DNA of 64,000 nt from Bacillus sp. sid0103 (GTDB taxonomy: Bacteria > Bacillota > Bacilli > Bacillales_B > DSM-18226). The DNA is taken from contig NZ_JAHUWN010000009.1 of the NCBI RefSeq assembly GCF_019219025.1, positions 1 through 64,000 of the forward strand, given 5' to 3'. A program made the translations under genes and the position numbers. Shown piece by piece: positions 26,373 through 37,542 of the stretch. The number at the start of each line of letters is the position of its first letter. The first letter of the stretch is position 1. Below the pieces are notes generated by a model. The model was not told the DNA's origin. It saw nothing but the letters and a program-made list of their open reading frames with translations, and made no database searches.

Positions 26373-29009
26373 TCAAATGGATTTTACCCATTCCTCTACG
26401 AATTGAAGCGCTGCATCGAGCTTTTCTGGGTCTTTACCACCAGCTTGAGCCATGTCAGGACGGCCGCCGCCGCCGCCGCCGCAACGAGAAGCAACTTCTT
26501 TAATCAGTTTTCCTGCATGGTATCCTTTTTCAATTAGGTCCTTCGTTACTGCAGCAATTAAGTTAACCTTTCCTTCGTGTGCACTTCCCAAAACAATCAC
26601 GACGGATCCAAGCTTTTGCTTCAAGTCATCAGCCATATTTCTTAGGTTGTTCATATCAGCACCTTGAACATTCGCCGCTAACACCGTTACTCCATCGATT
26701 TCTTTTACTTTAGAAACGAGGTTTCCAGCTTCGATATTTCCAAGTTTTGTTGCAAGAGATTCGTTTTCTCTATGAAGTTGTTTAATTTCAAGCATTAAAC
26801 TATCAATGCGGTTCACGATATCTTTTGGATTGGTTTTTAGTTTCTCAGCAGCATCCTTTAACAAGCCTACCTGCTCATTTAGTGACTTGTATGCAGATTC
26901 ACCAGTTACTGCTTCAATACGTCTCGTTCCAGCACCAATTCCGCCTTCAGAGATAATTTTAAATAATCCAATCACAGAGGTATTTGGAACATGGCATCCA
27001 CCGCAAAGTTCAAGGCTGTAATCACCAACTCTTACTACACGGACAATATCACCATATTTTTCACCAAATAGAGCCATAGCTCCCATTGCTTTCGCTTCAG
27101 CAATGGGTTTTAAGCTGATGTCGAGTTCGATATTTTTCCAGATCTTTTCGTTAACGATTTTTTCAACTTGTTCCAGTTCTTCTGGTTTAATTTGGCCAAA
27201 ATGCGAAAAGTCAAATCGGAGACGATCAGGTTCGACAAGGGAACCTGCTTGATTAACGTGCTCGCCAAGTACGTCTTTTAAGGCTTGGTGTAACAAATGT
27301 GTAGCTGTATGGTTTTTAATAATCTTGACACGATTTTCCGCATCCACCACCGCAGTCACTTTGTCGTTCGTCTTAATTGTTCCAGCTTTAACAATAACTT
27401 GATGAAGGTTTTGACCATTAGGTGCTTTCTGAACATCCTTAACTGCTACGGTGCTTCCTTCACCTTCTATCACGCCACGGTCGGCAATTTGTCCGCCGCT
27501 CTCGGCATAGAATGGTGTCACATCAAGAATTAATTGTACTTCCTCACCACTAGAAGCCGTTTCAACTAGTTCACCATTTTTAATAATTGCAACCACGGAT
27601 GAATTCGTTTGGAGTTCATTGTAACCAACAAATTTACTTTCAACCTTAACATCTCGAAGGACCCCGCCTTGTACCTGCATTGAATCGACATCTTGTCTAG
27701 CTGCACGGGCACGTTCACGCTGCTGCTCCATTTCTACCTCAAAGCCAGCATGATCAACCTTCATCCCTTCCTCTTCAGCATATTCTTCAGTTAATTCGAC
27801 AGGGAATCCATATGTGTCGTAAAGTCGGAAAATATCAGCACCTGTGATTGTGTCACTGCCTTTTTCTTTTTCCTTCTTAATCACATTTGCTAAAATCGCT
27901 AAGCCTTCATGGAGAGTCTCATGGAAGCGTTCTTCCTCACTCTTGATGACTTTTTGTATGAAATCTGTTTTGTCCTTTACTTCTGGATAGAAATCATCCA
28001 TGATTTCGCCAACAACTGGAACGAGTTCATGCATGAATGGACGATTAATATTAATTTGTTTTGCATATCGAACAGCTCTGCGAAGCAGACGGCGAAGCAC
28101 ATATCCGCGACCTTCGTTAGAAGGTAGAGCCCCATCGCCGACAGCAAAAGCAACTGTCCGAATATGGTCAGCTATTACTTTGAATGCAACATCGATTTCT
28201 TTGTTTTGGCCGTATTTCTCACCAGAAATCTCTTCTGTAGCTCGAATAATCGGAATAAATAAATCTGTATCAAAATTGGTAGGGACATTTTGAACAACAG
28301 AAGCCATACGTTCTAATCCCATCCCTGTATCAATATTTTTCTTTGGCAGCGGAGTATACGTGCCATCTGGATTATGGTTGAATTGAGAAAATACCAAGTT
28401 CCAGACTTCAAGATAGCGGTCATTTTCACCGCCGGGATAAAGCTCAGGGTCTGTTGGATCGTTTCCATATTCGGGCCCGCGGTCATAAAAAATTTCTGTA
28501 TTTGGACCACTTGGACCTTCCCCTATATCCCAGAAATTCCCCTCAAGTCGGATAATTCGTTCTTCTGGGATACCAATCGTGTTATGCCAAATATCAAATG
28601 CTTCGTTGTCCTCAGGATGGATTGTAACCGAAAGTAATTCTTGATCCCAGCCAATCCATTTTTCTGACGTTAAAAACTCCCATGCCCATTCAATCGCTTC
28701 CACCTTGAAATACTCACCAATGGAAAAGTTACCGAGCATCTCAAAGAAGGTATGGTGACGTGCTGTCTTCCCTACATTCTCAATGTCGTTGGTTCTAATT
28801 GATTTCTGAGCATTTGTAATTCTCGGATTCTCTGGAACAACCCGGCCATCAAAATATTTCTTTAAAGTTGCGACACCGCTGTTAATCCATAATAATGATG
28901 GATCATCATGGGGCACAAGAGATGCACTTGGTTCAATCGTGTGTCCTTTTTCTTTGCTAAAAAACTCTAAAAACATAGAACGAATTTGTGAGCCTGTTAA
29001 ATTTTTCAT
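26373..29009 (-). CDS. alaS: Alanyl-tRNA synthetase
   Basis: 878 aa from ATG 29009 with AAAGGAGG upstream; the frame stays open to 29153 only because it reads into a repeat. Class II catalytic core in the first 400 residues (motif 2 near [14 protein letters not shown]), editing domain with HTATHLLH and CGGCH zinc ligands, and a C-terminal glycine-rich [17 protein letters not shown] region. It charges tRNA-Ala and clears mischarged Ser or Gly. Expression is controlled by a T-box about 180 bp upstream. Confidence 0.97.
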   Translation of the reverse strand: MKNLTGSQIRSMFLEFFSKEKGHTIEPSASLVPHDDPSLLWINSGVATLKKYFDGRVVPENPRITNAQKSIRTNDIENVGKTARHHTFFEMLGNFSIGEYFKVEAIEWAWEFLTSEKWIGWDQELLSVTIHPEDNEAFDIWHNTIGIPEERIIRLEGNFWDIGEGPSGPNTEIFYDRGPEYGNDPTDPELYPGGENDRYLEVWNLVFSQFNHNPDGTYTPLPKKNIDTGMGLERMASVVQNVPTNFDTDLFIPIIRATEEISGEKYGQNKEIDVAFKVIADHIRTVAFAVGDGALPSNEGRGYVLRRLLRRAVRYAKQININRPFMHELVPVVGEIMDDFYPEVKDKTDFIQKVIKSEEERFHETLHEGLAILANVIKKEKEKGSDTITGADIFRLYDTYGFPVELTEEYAEEEGMKVDHAGFEVEMEQQRERARAARQDVDSMQVQGGVLRDVKVESKFVGYNELQTNSSVVAIIKNGELVETASSGEEVQLILDVTPFYAESGGQIADRGVIEGEGSTVAVKDVQKAPNGQNLHQVIVKAGTIKTNDKVTAVVDAENRVKIIKNHTATHLLHQALKDVLGEHVNQAGSLVEPDRLRFDFSHFGQIKPEELEQVEKIVNEKIWKNIELDISLKPIAEAKAMGAMALFGEKYGDIVRVVRVGDYSLELCGGCHVPNTSVIGLFKIISEGGIGAGTRRIEAVTGESAYKSLNEQVGLLKDAAEKLKTNPKDIVNRIDSLMLEIKQLHRENESLATKLGNIEAGNLVSKVKEIDGVTVLAANVQGADMNNLRNMADDLKQKLGSVVIVLGSAHEGKVNLIAAVTKDLIEKGYHAGKLIKEVASRCGGGGGGRPDMAQAGGKDPEKLDAALQFVEEWVKSI

Positions 29010-29032
29010 TATGTAGACCTCCTTTATTTTTT

Positions 29033-29180
29033 GAAAAGCGGAAGCGCCCGTTAGCAGCGTATGGACTAGACTGCTCCGACTAAGATACAGGAAACACGGA
29101 GAGCGATAGCGATCCGATGTTGACTTATCATAGGGGGGAGATGGCTTGCTCACTGGCCGCGGGCGTTGGAGCCAGACTAT
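29033..29180. repeat. R1 dispersed repeat, long form, inside the alaS leader
   Basis: Starts AAAAGCGGAAGCGCCCG and ends CGGGCGTTGGAGCCAGACT, so the ends are an inverted pair. Sequence of this type is widespread in Bacillus chromosomes. Here it lies between the T-box terminator and the alaS ribosome site, so it is part of the mRNA leader. Confidence 0.8.
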
Positions 29181-29185
29181 AAAAA

Positions 29186-29456
29186 AGCATACAAAAAAGC
29201 CCTCATCCCCAAAAACAGGGACGAGAGCTCATCTCGCGGTACCACCCTGATTACGGATACACACTTCCGTATCCATCTCTCAAAATCCCTTAACGCGGGA
29301 AACGGCAGTGGTTAGCTGCACTCCAGATTAGCTTTCTGTCGTCCTTCATCTAGAGCTTCTTTCAGCCAAGGAAGCTCCTCTCTTCTACGCAAATGCGTTA
29401 TAGATGGTCTACAACATACTCTATCCTTCAACATTTTCATACAAGTATTCTATATC
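29186..29456 (-). promoter_or_regulatory. T-box riboswitch of alaS
   Basis: The invariant T-box GGGTGGTACCGCG is at 29235-29247 (minus strand), followed by a terminator whose stem GAGCTCTCGTCCC... pairs with ...GGGATGAGGGCTTTTTT (29188-29232). Upstream lies a long stem I region. Uncharged tRNA-Ala should pair with UGG of the T-box and allow read-through. A GCT triplet at 29330-29332 is a candidate specifier; this was not proven by folding. Confidence 0.92.
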
Positions 29457-29461
29457 ACGAA

Positions 29462-29490
29462 TTATAGCCACCGGAAAAAAGTTTGTCAAT
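29462..29490 (-). promoter_or_regulatory. Sigma-A promoter of the alaS leader
   Basis: TTGACA (29485-29490) and TATAAT (29462-29467), 17 bp apart, a perfect vegetative promoter overlapping the yrrI stop codon. Confidence 0.9.
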
Positions 29491-30581
29491 CAATCTTCCG
29501 CTAATGTGTGAGGTTCTTTTGCTTTTCTCCTGATAAAATGATTTTTTGCGTGGATAATCGCTACTTTTATCACAACTAGGACTGGTACTGCCAAGATTAG
29601 TCCCAGGATTCCCCCAACCTCTCCCCCAGCTGTTAACGCCAACATAATAATTAAAGGGTGCATATGAAGACTTTTCCCAACAATCATAGGAGATAAGATG
29701 TTTCCTTCAAGAAATTGAAGCCCAAAAACAATGACTAGTGTAATCAATACTAATTTTACCGATGATGTGGCAGCAATGATGACGGCTGGGACGGCCCCAA
29801 TTATCGGTCCAAAATAGGGAATGACATTGGTGACACCAACAATTAGGCCTAATATTAACGGGTATTTTAAATGAAACAACCAAAACAAAAGGGCAGAGAC
29901 ACCGCCAATGATGAAACAAACCAAAAGCTGTCCCCTGATATAACTGCCAAGCGATTCATCGACATCTTTAAGGAAGAGTGTCCCTTTTTTCCGCCACTGC
30001 TTAGGTGTTATATACCAGAGTGTCCGTTTGATTAATGGAAAATCCTTTAACATATAAAAGGCAATGAATGGAATAATCATCATGATAAGTGCCGAATTGA
30101 GGAACCTAATTAATATATTGACGATAACTGTCAAGAGGGAGTCCAACTTCTTTTCAAATGCATCAATACCTTCATCAATTCTCGATTGCAAACCGTCTGG
30201 CCATTTTTTGGTGTTTGATTCAAGTGTTGCAATCCAACCCCTATATTGCTCCGCTAAAACGGGTGCACTGTCGGAGAGGTCTTTTAATTGGTCAATCATC
30301 GCCGGTACACCTTTATAGACGCCTAGGCCAATTCCTCCAAAAAATAGAATATAAATGAGAAAAATTGCAAGCCCTCGATGCAGCCCCTTTTGATGCAATT
30401 TCTCCACAATCGGATGAAGCAAATAGGTAATAAATCCTCCAATCGCAAAGGGGAGAATGATAATGACCAACACCCTAAGGATTGGCAGCCATACAAAACG
30501 AATTTTGAGAAAAACATAAATGGCAATTAATAAAAGGAGTACAAAACCGATACGGTAATACCATTTCATTCGAATTTCCAC
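29490..30581 (-). CDS. yrrI: AI-2E family transporter (YrrI)
   Basis: About 360 aa with some eight hydrophobic segments, including the N-terminal pair around residues 10-55 and a C-terminal series ending in LILAVPVLVVIKVAI. The family signature PYFGPIIGAVPAVIIA and the central amphipathic region (DVDESLGSYIRGQLLVC) are present. Members export small molecules or sodium; the substrate here is unknown. The start is uncertain: GTG 30581 is only 1 bp from GGAGG, ATG 30569 is 13 bp away. Confidence 0.88.
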   Translation of the reverse strand: MEIRMKWYYRIGFVLLLLIAIYVFLKIRFVWLPILRVLVIIILPFAIGGFITYLLHPIVEKLHQKGLHRGLAIFLIYILFFGGIGLGVYKGVPAMIDQLKDLSDSAPVLAEQYRGWIATLESNTKKWPDGLQSRIDEGIDAFEKKLDSLLTVIVNILIRFLNSALIMMIIPFIAFYMLKDFPLIKRTLWYITPKQWRKKGTLFLKDVDESLGSYIRGQLLVCFIIGGVSALLFWLFHLKYPLILGLIVGVTNVIPYFGPIIGAVPAVIIAATSSVKLVLITLVIVFGLQFLEGNILSPMIVGKSLHMHPLIIMLALTAGGEVGGILGLILAVPVLVVIKVAIIHAKNHFIRRKAKEPHTLAED

Positions 30582-30638
30582 GCCTCCGAGCCTCCTTCAG
30601 GTTAGTTTTAGAGACCCTTGGTGGAATTATGCATTCAA

Positions 30639-30669
30639 AAAATCCCCCTCAGGTTCGAGGGGGATTTCA
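30639..30669 (-). terminator. Terminator after yrzQ
   Basis: AAATCCCCCTCGAAC pairs with TGAGGGGGATTTTTT on the minus strand between yrzQ and yrrI. Confidence 0.8.
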
Positions 30670-30671
30670 TT

Positions 30672-30806
30672 CTAGAATAAAGCCCGTTTTACTTTCTTTG
30701 TCATTCTCTTCATATTGCGGGCTGACATCATATTATTTCTTGTGGCCACATTATACGCAGCCATCCCAGCACCAAAAGCAATCATAGTCGTCATCATTTT
30801 ATTCAT
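30672..30806 (-). CDS. yrzQ: YrzQ family small protein (DUF3918)
   Basis: 44 aa from ATG 30806 with AGAGGTG upstream. The peptide starts MNKMMTTMIAFGAGMAAYNV, a single hydrophobic segment, and ends in a very basic tail (MKRMTKKVKRALF). This pattern fits B. subtilis YrzQ. It is probably a small membrane protein; function unknown. Its position between yrrI and yrzR agrees with the B. subtilis order. Confidence 0.8.
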   Translation of the reverse strand: MNKMMTTMIAFGAGMAAYNVATRNNMMSARNMKRMTKKVKRALF

Positions 30807-30889
30807 ACGTTTCACCTCTTTAATAGACGTTAAATAAGTTTCAAACTAACTTTGATAACTTTATCGCTTAGCGCTTCCGCTTTTCTCTC

Positions 30890-31081
30890 TTAAAGGGTGT
30901 AACGACGTTCTTCTTCTTCAAACAAATCATCCAAGGAACTTAGTGACCCGTCTTCTTCGACTTGATGAGTACTGATAAGGCCTTTGTTTACTGAAAGTTC
31001 GATAAAGCAATTCCAGCAGTAATACTGGTTGATACCAATTTTACCGATATCCTTGCTTTGACAATTGGGACACTTAAACAT
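30890..31081 (-). CDS. yrzR: YrzR-like zinc-ribbon small protein
   Basis: 63 aa from ATG 31081 with GAGGTG upstream. The N-terminus MFKCPNCQSKDIGKIG and the later YYCWNCF form two CxxC pairs, enough for one zinc ribbon; the C-terminal third is acidic. Found beside yrrD in Bacillus. Function unknown. Confidence 0.8.
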   Translation of the reverse strand: MFKCPNCQSKDIGKIGINQYYCWNCFIELSVNKGLISTHQVEEDGSLSSLDDLFEEEERRYTL

Positions 31082-31092
31082 GAAAAGACACC

Positions 31093-31566
31093 TCACGTAT
31101 TATTTACATCTACGATAATGGCATCCTTTCCGATTGCTAAGGGCTTCCCGGATTGAATGACTTGTTTGCCTTCCGTAAGATCCGAAAAGAAGCCATCCGT
31201 GATTTCGTACCCTATGATTGTGCCCAATTCTTCCTGAAAATATACATCTTTTAATAAACCCAGGGATTCTCCACTTTTCGAAAGCATCATCATCCCGTCA
31301 ATTGAATGTTGATGGGTAAATGTATATTCTGGATCTTTCAGCTTTTCTAAAGAGCTGGTATCCTTAATCATTACCCCATCTGCACCGAAGGAAGCCACTT
31401 GTTGGATATCCAAAAATAAGGATTGTTTGAAAAAAACGCCTTTTTTTACCAATAAGCCATTCACCTTGCCTGTGCTAGAAATACATAAATCACTAACTTC
31501 ACCCATTTTTTGACCGCTTTTTGTATCAAAAACAGGCTGGCCTTTCAATAAGGAAAATGTCCGCAA
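31093..31566 (-). CDS. yrrD: PRC-barrel domain protein YrrD
   Basis: 157 aa from TTG 31566, giving M-RTFSLLKGQPVFD, with AGGAGGTG nine bases upstream; GTG 31578 lies in that site. Two PRC-barrel-like repeats can be seen, each with a GxxxGxVxD/xF core (SGQKMGEVSDLCI and SGESLGLLKDVYF). PRC barrels bind partner proteins or RNA; the partner is unknown. It is transcribed after recD2. Confidence 0.85.
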   Translation of the reverse strand: MRTFSLLKGQPVFDTKSGQKMGEVSDLCISSTGKVNGLLVKKGVFFKQSLFLDIQQVASFGADGVMIKDTSSLEKLKDPEYTFTHQHSIDGMMMLSKSGESLGLLKDVYFQEELGTIIGYEITDGFFSDLTEGKQVIQSGKPLAIGKDAIIVDVNNT

Positions 31567-31599
31567 AGAGTGTCCCACCTCCTGTGAACATTTCTAGTG

Positions 31600-34047
31600 T
31601 TAGTCAATCTCCATGAAATCATAAGGTGTAACGTTTTCCATGCCAACCATTGGATTGGCCCGCATGATTTCTTCTTCGTAGGAGACTGAAATTTGTTTAT
31701 CACCATCAGTATTCTCTGCTTTAGGTGTGGTTTGTTCATGCCTTCCGCTCACATCTGGTTTTACTGCAATAGACTCTTGTAATTTTTGACATAAGGTTGT
31801 TTGACGGGAAAGTTCATCCGCTCTTTCGATACCCATTTTAAGAGCATCTACCTCACCGCAAAGGATCAGGGATTGTTTACTTCTTGTAATCGCGGTATAA
31901 ATCAAATTCCGGCGTAACATTCGATAATAGCTTCTTGTCACGGGCAGGATGACAATGGGAAATTCACTCCCCTGCGATTTATGGACGGAACAACAATAGG
32001 CGTGAGTGATTTGATTTAAGTCCTGTCGCGTATATTCGACTTCATTGCCTTCAAAGGAAATATAAATCATATCCTGTTTTTCAGTGTTTTCTTTCGCATA
32101 GATAATCGAAATAATTTCGCCAATATCCCCGTTAAAAACATTGCTCTCTGGTTGATTCACCAATTGGAGAACCTTATCGCCAATTCGATATTTGACCTCA
32201 CCAAATGCAATTTCCTTTCTCTTACCATCCGGGTTTGGATTAAAAATTTCCTGCAATAACACATTTAAACGATCAATTCCAGCAGGCCCCCTGTACATGG
32301 GTGCTAATACTTGAATATCCTTTGCCGAATAGCCTTTATTTTTGGCATTAAGGGCAACTTTCTCTACTACCTGTGTAACCTGTGCAGTGGAGCATTTAAT
32401 AAACGAACGGTCTGCTTGCTTCACGGTGATATCCGCAGGCAAATAACCTTTTTTAATCTCGTGCGCTAGTTCAATAATCGAAGAGCCTTCTGCTTGACGG
32501 TAGATATCCGTTAAGCGTACGGTTGGGATTCGTCCAGATGTCAGCAAATCTTTTAAGACCTGGCCCGGTCCTACCGATGGTAATTGATCTTCATCACCTA
32601 CCATGATCACCTGAATATTTTCTGGCAGCGCCTTAAACAATTGATTAGCGAGCCAAATATCAAGCATGGAGGTTTCATCTACGATGATAATTTTCCCTTC
32701 CAACGGGCTCGTATCATCGCGGTCAAACCCTTCTGTGCCATTAAATCCCAAAAGACGGTGGATCGTCACCGCTGGCAGTCCAGTGGATTCACTCATCCTT
32801 TTGGCAGCTCTTCCTGTCGGGGCAGCCAAAAGGAAAGGGAAAGGCTCACCTTTTTTCTGGTAATCCTTCGGCTCTAAGGAACATCCATGCAATTCTGCAT
32901 AAAGTTCAACAATTCCTTTGATAACAGTTGTTTTTCCTGTTCCAGGTCCACCAGTTAACATCAACATCGGTGACATTAACGCTGTTTGGATAGCCTCTCG
33001 CTGTGTTGGAGCATACTGTACTCCCAGCCGTTCCTCTAAACTCCCTAATGCGAGGAGAAATTCAGATTCTGGAAATTGATCCTTATATTCCGTTTGTGCA
33101 AGGATCCGGTGGATATTCGTTACAAGCCCCTTTTCAGCAAAATATAAGGTGGGCAAATACACGCGTTTCTCTTCACCAATTAATTTACCCTCTTCTTGCA
33201 GCTTGATGACTTCATTAGAAATATCTATGTATTCGATTTGATCTCGCTTGTTCTCTTCTAAAAGTGCTTTTACTTGTTCTAATAAGTCCTCAGCCTTTAT
33301 AAATACATGACCCGTCTGCATGCTTTCATTTTCAAGGATGTAGAGACAGGCGGCTTTAATTCGGTCGGGATGGTTTCCTGAAATCCCAAGTTGGTATCCC
33401 AACTCATCAGCCCGGCCAAAGCCGATGCCTTCGATATCTTCCACAAGCTTATAGGGATTCTTTTGCATAATTTCAAGCGTTTCATCTTTATATGCTTGAT
33501 AAATTCGCATTGAAATCTGAGGTCCAAACCCATATTGATTTAAGGCAACCATGACTTGCTCAAGTCCTTGATGTTCCATCAATGTATCGTAAAGCATTTT
33601 TGCTTTTTCAGGAGGGAGCTTTGGAATGGAGTCAAGTAAACTCGGTTGATTGAGAATTTTGGAGATGGCATTTTCTCCTAAGGTTTCAACGATGTTTTCA
33701 GCAGTCTTTTTCCCAATCCCTTTAAACATTTCCCCCGATAAATAGTTGATTACCCCTTGTTTTGATTGGGGCATGTCCTTGCGGAAATGATTGGTATGAA
33801 ATTGAAGACCAAACTTGGGATGATCCTTGAATTCCCCAAAAAAGATATAGGTTTCTTGTTCATGAATTTTGGGAAAATATCCGGTGACCACTGCTTCTTT
33901 GTCCTCATAGGAATGATTGGTTTCATCGACTCTTATCCGTAAAACGGTGTAAAGGTTTTGTTCATTGTGAAAAATGGTGACTATCGGTCTACCCTTAACA
34001 AATTTCCCTTGCTCGGCAAATAAATCCAACGTGTCTTGCTTTTCCAT
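31600..34047 (-). CDS. recD2: ATP-dependent RecD-like DNA helicase RecD2
   Basis: 815 aa, superfamily 1B. The long N-terminal region with helix-hairpin-helix pieces (KGIGKKTAENIVETLG, IEGIGFGRADELGYQLG) is what separates RecD2 from RecBCD-type RecD. Walker A is GGPGTGKTTVIKG, motif II is IVDETSMLD, and the C-terminal motif VHKSQGSEFPIV is conserved. It unwinds 5'-3' and takes part in replication-fork repair. The C-terminal tail after residue 760 is low in conservation. Confidence 0.95.
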   Translation of the reverse strand: MEKQDTLDLFAEQGKFVKGRPIVTIFHNEQNLYTVLRIRVDETNHSYEDKEAVVTGYFPKIHEQETYIFFGEFKDHPKFGLQFHTNHFRKDMPQSKQGVINYLSGEMFKGIGKKTAENIVETLGENAISKILNQPSLLDSIPKLPPEKAKMLYDTLMEHQGLEQVMVALNQYGFGPQISMRIYQAYKDETLEIMQKNPYKLVEDIEGIGFGRADELGYQLGISGNHPDRIKAACLYILENESMQTGHVFIKAEDLLEQVKALLEENKRDQIEYIDISNEVIKLQEEGKLIGEEKRVYLPTLYFAEKGLVTNIHRILAQTEYKDQFPESEFLLALGSLEERLGVQYAPTQREAIQTALMSPMLMLTGGPGTGKTTVIKGIVELYAELHGCSLEPKDYQKKGEPFPFLLAAPTGRAAKRMSESTGLPAVTIHRLLGFNGTEGFDRDDTSPLEGKIIIVDETSMLDIWLANQLFKALPENIQVIMVGDEDQLPSVGPGQVLKDLLTSGRIPTVRLTDIYRQAEGSSIIELAHEIKKGYLPADITVKQADRSFIKCSTAQVTQVVEKVALNAKNKGYSAKDIQVLAPMYRGPAGIDRLNVLLQEIFNPNPDGKRKEIAFGEVKYRIGDKVLQLVNQPESNVFNGDIGEIISIIYAKENTEKQDMIYISFEGNEVEYTRQDLNQITHAYCCSVHKSQGSEFPIVILPVTRSYYRMLRRNLIYTAITRSKQSLILCGEVDALKMGIERADELSRQTTLCQKLQESIAVKPDVSGRHEQTTPKAENTDGDKQISVSYEEEIMRANPMVGMENVTPYDFMEID

Positions 34048-34080
34048 TTGGCACCCTCCCTTCTTGAAAAATAAGGATGA

Positions 34081-34734
34081 TTATTGATTGTTTTCTAATA
34101 ATTTTTTCGCATGACCTGCAAGCAGGTGATCCGGTTGAATGGCGAGAGCTTTATGGAACATTTCTAATGCTTTGGCCGGTTCGTCTTGAAATGCATAAGT
34201 AACACCTAAATTATAATAGGCGTCGGAATGATTAGGATCGAGCTCTATACACTTTTCAAATTGAATGAGCGCTTCAGGAATAAATTCTAACTGGGCAAGA
34301 CATAATCCGTACTGAAAACGGGCCTCTGCATCGTTTTCATTTAGTTCCACACTTCTTTGTAAATAAGGAAGCGCAAATTTCCCTTGCTCCAACTGAACAA
34401 GCGTCAGCCCCAACATAAAGTAATTATCACTGGACTGAAGCCCCTTTTTCATGGCTGTTTCGAACATATTTTTAGCTTCGGGGAAAAGGTCCTTGCTAAA
34501 TAACAAAGTTCCTATACTATAATAAGCTGCAGCAGCATTCTCATCTATTTTAATTGCCTTTTGATAAAAATTAAGCGCCTTTTCGTCGTCGCCCACCGCG
34601 GAAAGAACATTTCCGAAATTAATATAGGCAACAGGGTCGTTTGGGTTTTCTTGAATGGCTTCATTAAAGGCCTTTGCCGCCTCTTCCAAGTTGCCTTCCT
34701 GCATGTATTGTACACCTAATTGGTTTTTATCCAT
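34081..34734 (-). CDS. yrrB: TPR-repeat protein YrrB
   Basis: 217 aa from ATG 34734 with GGAGTGG upstream; GTG 34743 is in that site. The whole protein is made of about six tetratricopeptide repeats, for example NPNDPVAYINFGNVLSAVGD and the next units DEKALNFYQKAIKIDE. Such repeats hold protein partners; B. subtilis YrrB is of this kind, with unknown ligand. It has its own promoter and is separated from mnmA by a terminator and a tandem array. Confidence 0.9.
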   Translation of the reverse strand: MDKNQLGVQYMQEGNLEEAAKAFNEAIQENPNDPVAYINFGNVLSAVGDDEKALNFYQKAIKIDENAAAAYYSIGTLLFSKDLFPEAKNMFETAMKKGLQSSDNYFMLGLTLVQLEQGKFALPYLQRSVELNENDAEARFQYGLCLAQLEFIPEALIQFEKCIELDPNHSDAYYNLGVTYAFQDEPAKALEMFHKALAIQPDHLLAGHAKKLLENNQ

Positions 34735-34763
34735 TATTACCACTCCAATCTAAGAGAAAGTAT

Positions 34764-34791
34764 ATCATATTTCATCAAAAAATAATTTCAA
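34764..34791 (-). promoter_or_regulatory. Probable sigma-A promoter of yrrB
   Basis: TTGAAA (34786-34791) and TATGAT (34764-34769), 16 bp apart on the minus strand, about 30 bases before the start. Confidence 0.6.
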
Positions 34792-34841
34792 GTGCAGTAA
34801 GTGGTTTGAGCAATTTTCTGTTAGGTTGAAGTGAACAGGGG

Positions 34842-34954
34842 ATTCCGCCGATTTTGGGAGGAATTCCGCCGATTGCAAAGGGAATTCCGCCAAATTGGAT
34901 ATTGATTCCGCCATCCTTTGAAGGAATTCCGCCGTCTATGTTATTTATTCCGCC
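34842..34954. repeat. Six ATTCCGCC motifs at exact 21-bp spacing
   Basis: ATTCCGCC begins at 34842, 34863, 34884, 34905, 34926 and 34947. The cores are identical and the spacing never varies, although the bases between differ from unit to unit. Some units extend to GGAATTCCGCC. The array lies between the mnmA terminator and the yrrB promoter. Confidence 0.95.
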
Positions 34955-34969
34955 AAACAGATTTTCTCA

Positions 34970-35004
34970 CAAAAAAACCTGACTCCATGAGAGGAATCAG
35001 GTTA
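34970..35004 (-). terminator. mnmA terminator
   Basis: AACCTGATTCC...GGAGTCAGGTT followed by seven T on the minus strand, directly after the mnmA stop. Confidence 0.85.
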
Positions 35005-35007
35005 CTA

Positions 35008-36334
<1,327 letters not shown>

Positions 36335-36354
36335 TGCCAAAAATAACATTCGAT

Positions 36355-37497
36355 TTATTTTTTCAAACGTGAAACAATTCTTGCCGTTTCTTCAGCTGCC
36401 TTTACTACGTTGTCAGTAGTGGTATTATAGCCAAAGCTAAAACGGATGGAATTGGTTAAACGCTCTGATTGTTTTCCAAACATGGCAACAAGCACGTGGG
36501 ATGGTTCAATGGAGCCCGCTGTACAGGCTGAACCGCTTGATACAGCAATTCCTGCTAAATCGAGATTGACTAGCATTGCTTCCACACTTGTCCCAGGAAA
36601 GCTTAAGTTTAATACATGCGGCAAGGATTTTTCAAGTAATCCGTTTATGTCAAATTCTACATCTAGTTCACGTAGCCGTTCGATCAACGTTCGCTTCAAT
36701 CCCATAAATTGCTCACACTTGGCTTCCCGATGTTCATTTGAAATTAACACAGCTTCATGAAACCCAACAATGGCAGCAATATTTTCTGTCCCTGCACGTC
36801 TTTTTCTTTCTTGCTCACCACCGAAGGATCGTGGTGAGAGTTTTACAGTCGATCTTGAATATAGGAAGCCTGTTCCTTTTGGTCCATTGATTTTATGAGC
36901 AGACACTGATAACAAATCAATAAAACTTTGATCGACATCAATTTTTTCAACTCCATAGGCCTGGACCGCATCGGTATGGAAGATAGCTTGATGATCCTTT
37001 AATAACTGTCCAATTTCGTTAATAGGTTGAAGCGTCCCTACCTCGTTATTTCCATACATAATGGAAACTAAAATGGTATCTTCCCTTAAGGCTGAACGTA
37101 ATTCATCCAAAGAAATTTGCCCTTTTTCATCAACATGTAAATAGGTGACTTCATAACCCATTTTTTCTAATCTTTGACAAGCGTGAAGAACTGCATGATG
37201 TTCCACTTTAGAGGTGATGATATGTTTGCCATTATGCTGATAGGTTTCAGCCACTCCAAATAACGCCATATTATCTGCTTCTGTTCCACCACTTGTAAAA
37301 ATAATCTCGTTTTCCTTTGCGCCAATGCTGCCCGCTAAAACGGAGCGTGCTTGATCAATTAAATGACGGGCTTCCCTTCCATATGAATGGATACTGGAAG
37401 GATTTCCGAAAGTTGATTGCATTACCTCGATCATTTTATCAATAACCTTTGGATGCATAGGCGATGTTGCAGCATGGTCGAGATAGATTCGTTCCAC
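36355..37497 (-). CDS. iscS: Cysteine desulfurase (IscS/NifS type, YrvO)
   Basis: 380 aa from GTG 37497 with AGAAGGTG upstream, giving MERIYLDHAATSPMHP. The PLP-binding Lys is in LSVSAHKINGPKG, and the persulfide Cys is in SSGSACTAGS. It takes sulfur from cysteine; the next gene, mnmA, is the expected acceptor, as for YrvO in B. subtilis. It lies between cymR and mnmA. Confidence 0.95.
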   Translation of the reverse strand: MERIYLDHAATSPMHPKVIDKMIEVMQSTFGNPSSIHSYGREARHLIDQARSVLAGSIGAKENEIIFTSGGTEADNMALFGVAETYQHNGKHIITSKVEHHAVLHACQRLEKMGYEVTYLHVDEKGQISLDELRSALREDTILVSIMYGNNEVGTLQPINEIGQLLKDHQAIFHTDAVQAYGVEKIDVDQSFIDLLSVSAHKINGPKGTGFLYSRSTVKLSPRSFGGEQERKRRAGTENIAAIVGFHEAVLISNEHREAKCEQFMGLKRTLIERLRELDVEFDINGLLEKSLPHVLNLSFPGTSVEAMLVNLDLAGIAVSSGSACTAGSIEPSHVLVAMFGKQSERLTNSIRFSFGYNTTTDNVVKAAEETARIVSRLKK

Positions 37498-37542
37498 AAT
37501 TACACCTTCTATCAAAATAATTCTCAATGTTACTTTTTTACC

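Noticed and set aside
26456..26485. A run of CCG triplets, possible microsatellite
   Set aside because: It encodes the conserved glycine-rich stretch of AlaS and is explained by the protein.
29010..29153. N-terminal extension of alaS by 48 codons
   Set aside because: It reads into the R1 repeat, while ATG 29009 has a full ribosome site and gives the normal N-terminus.
30863..30887. Possible third R1 repeat
   Set aside because: Only about 20 bases of one end (GCGCTTCCGCTTTTCT) are present, too little to define an element.
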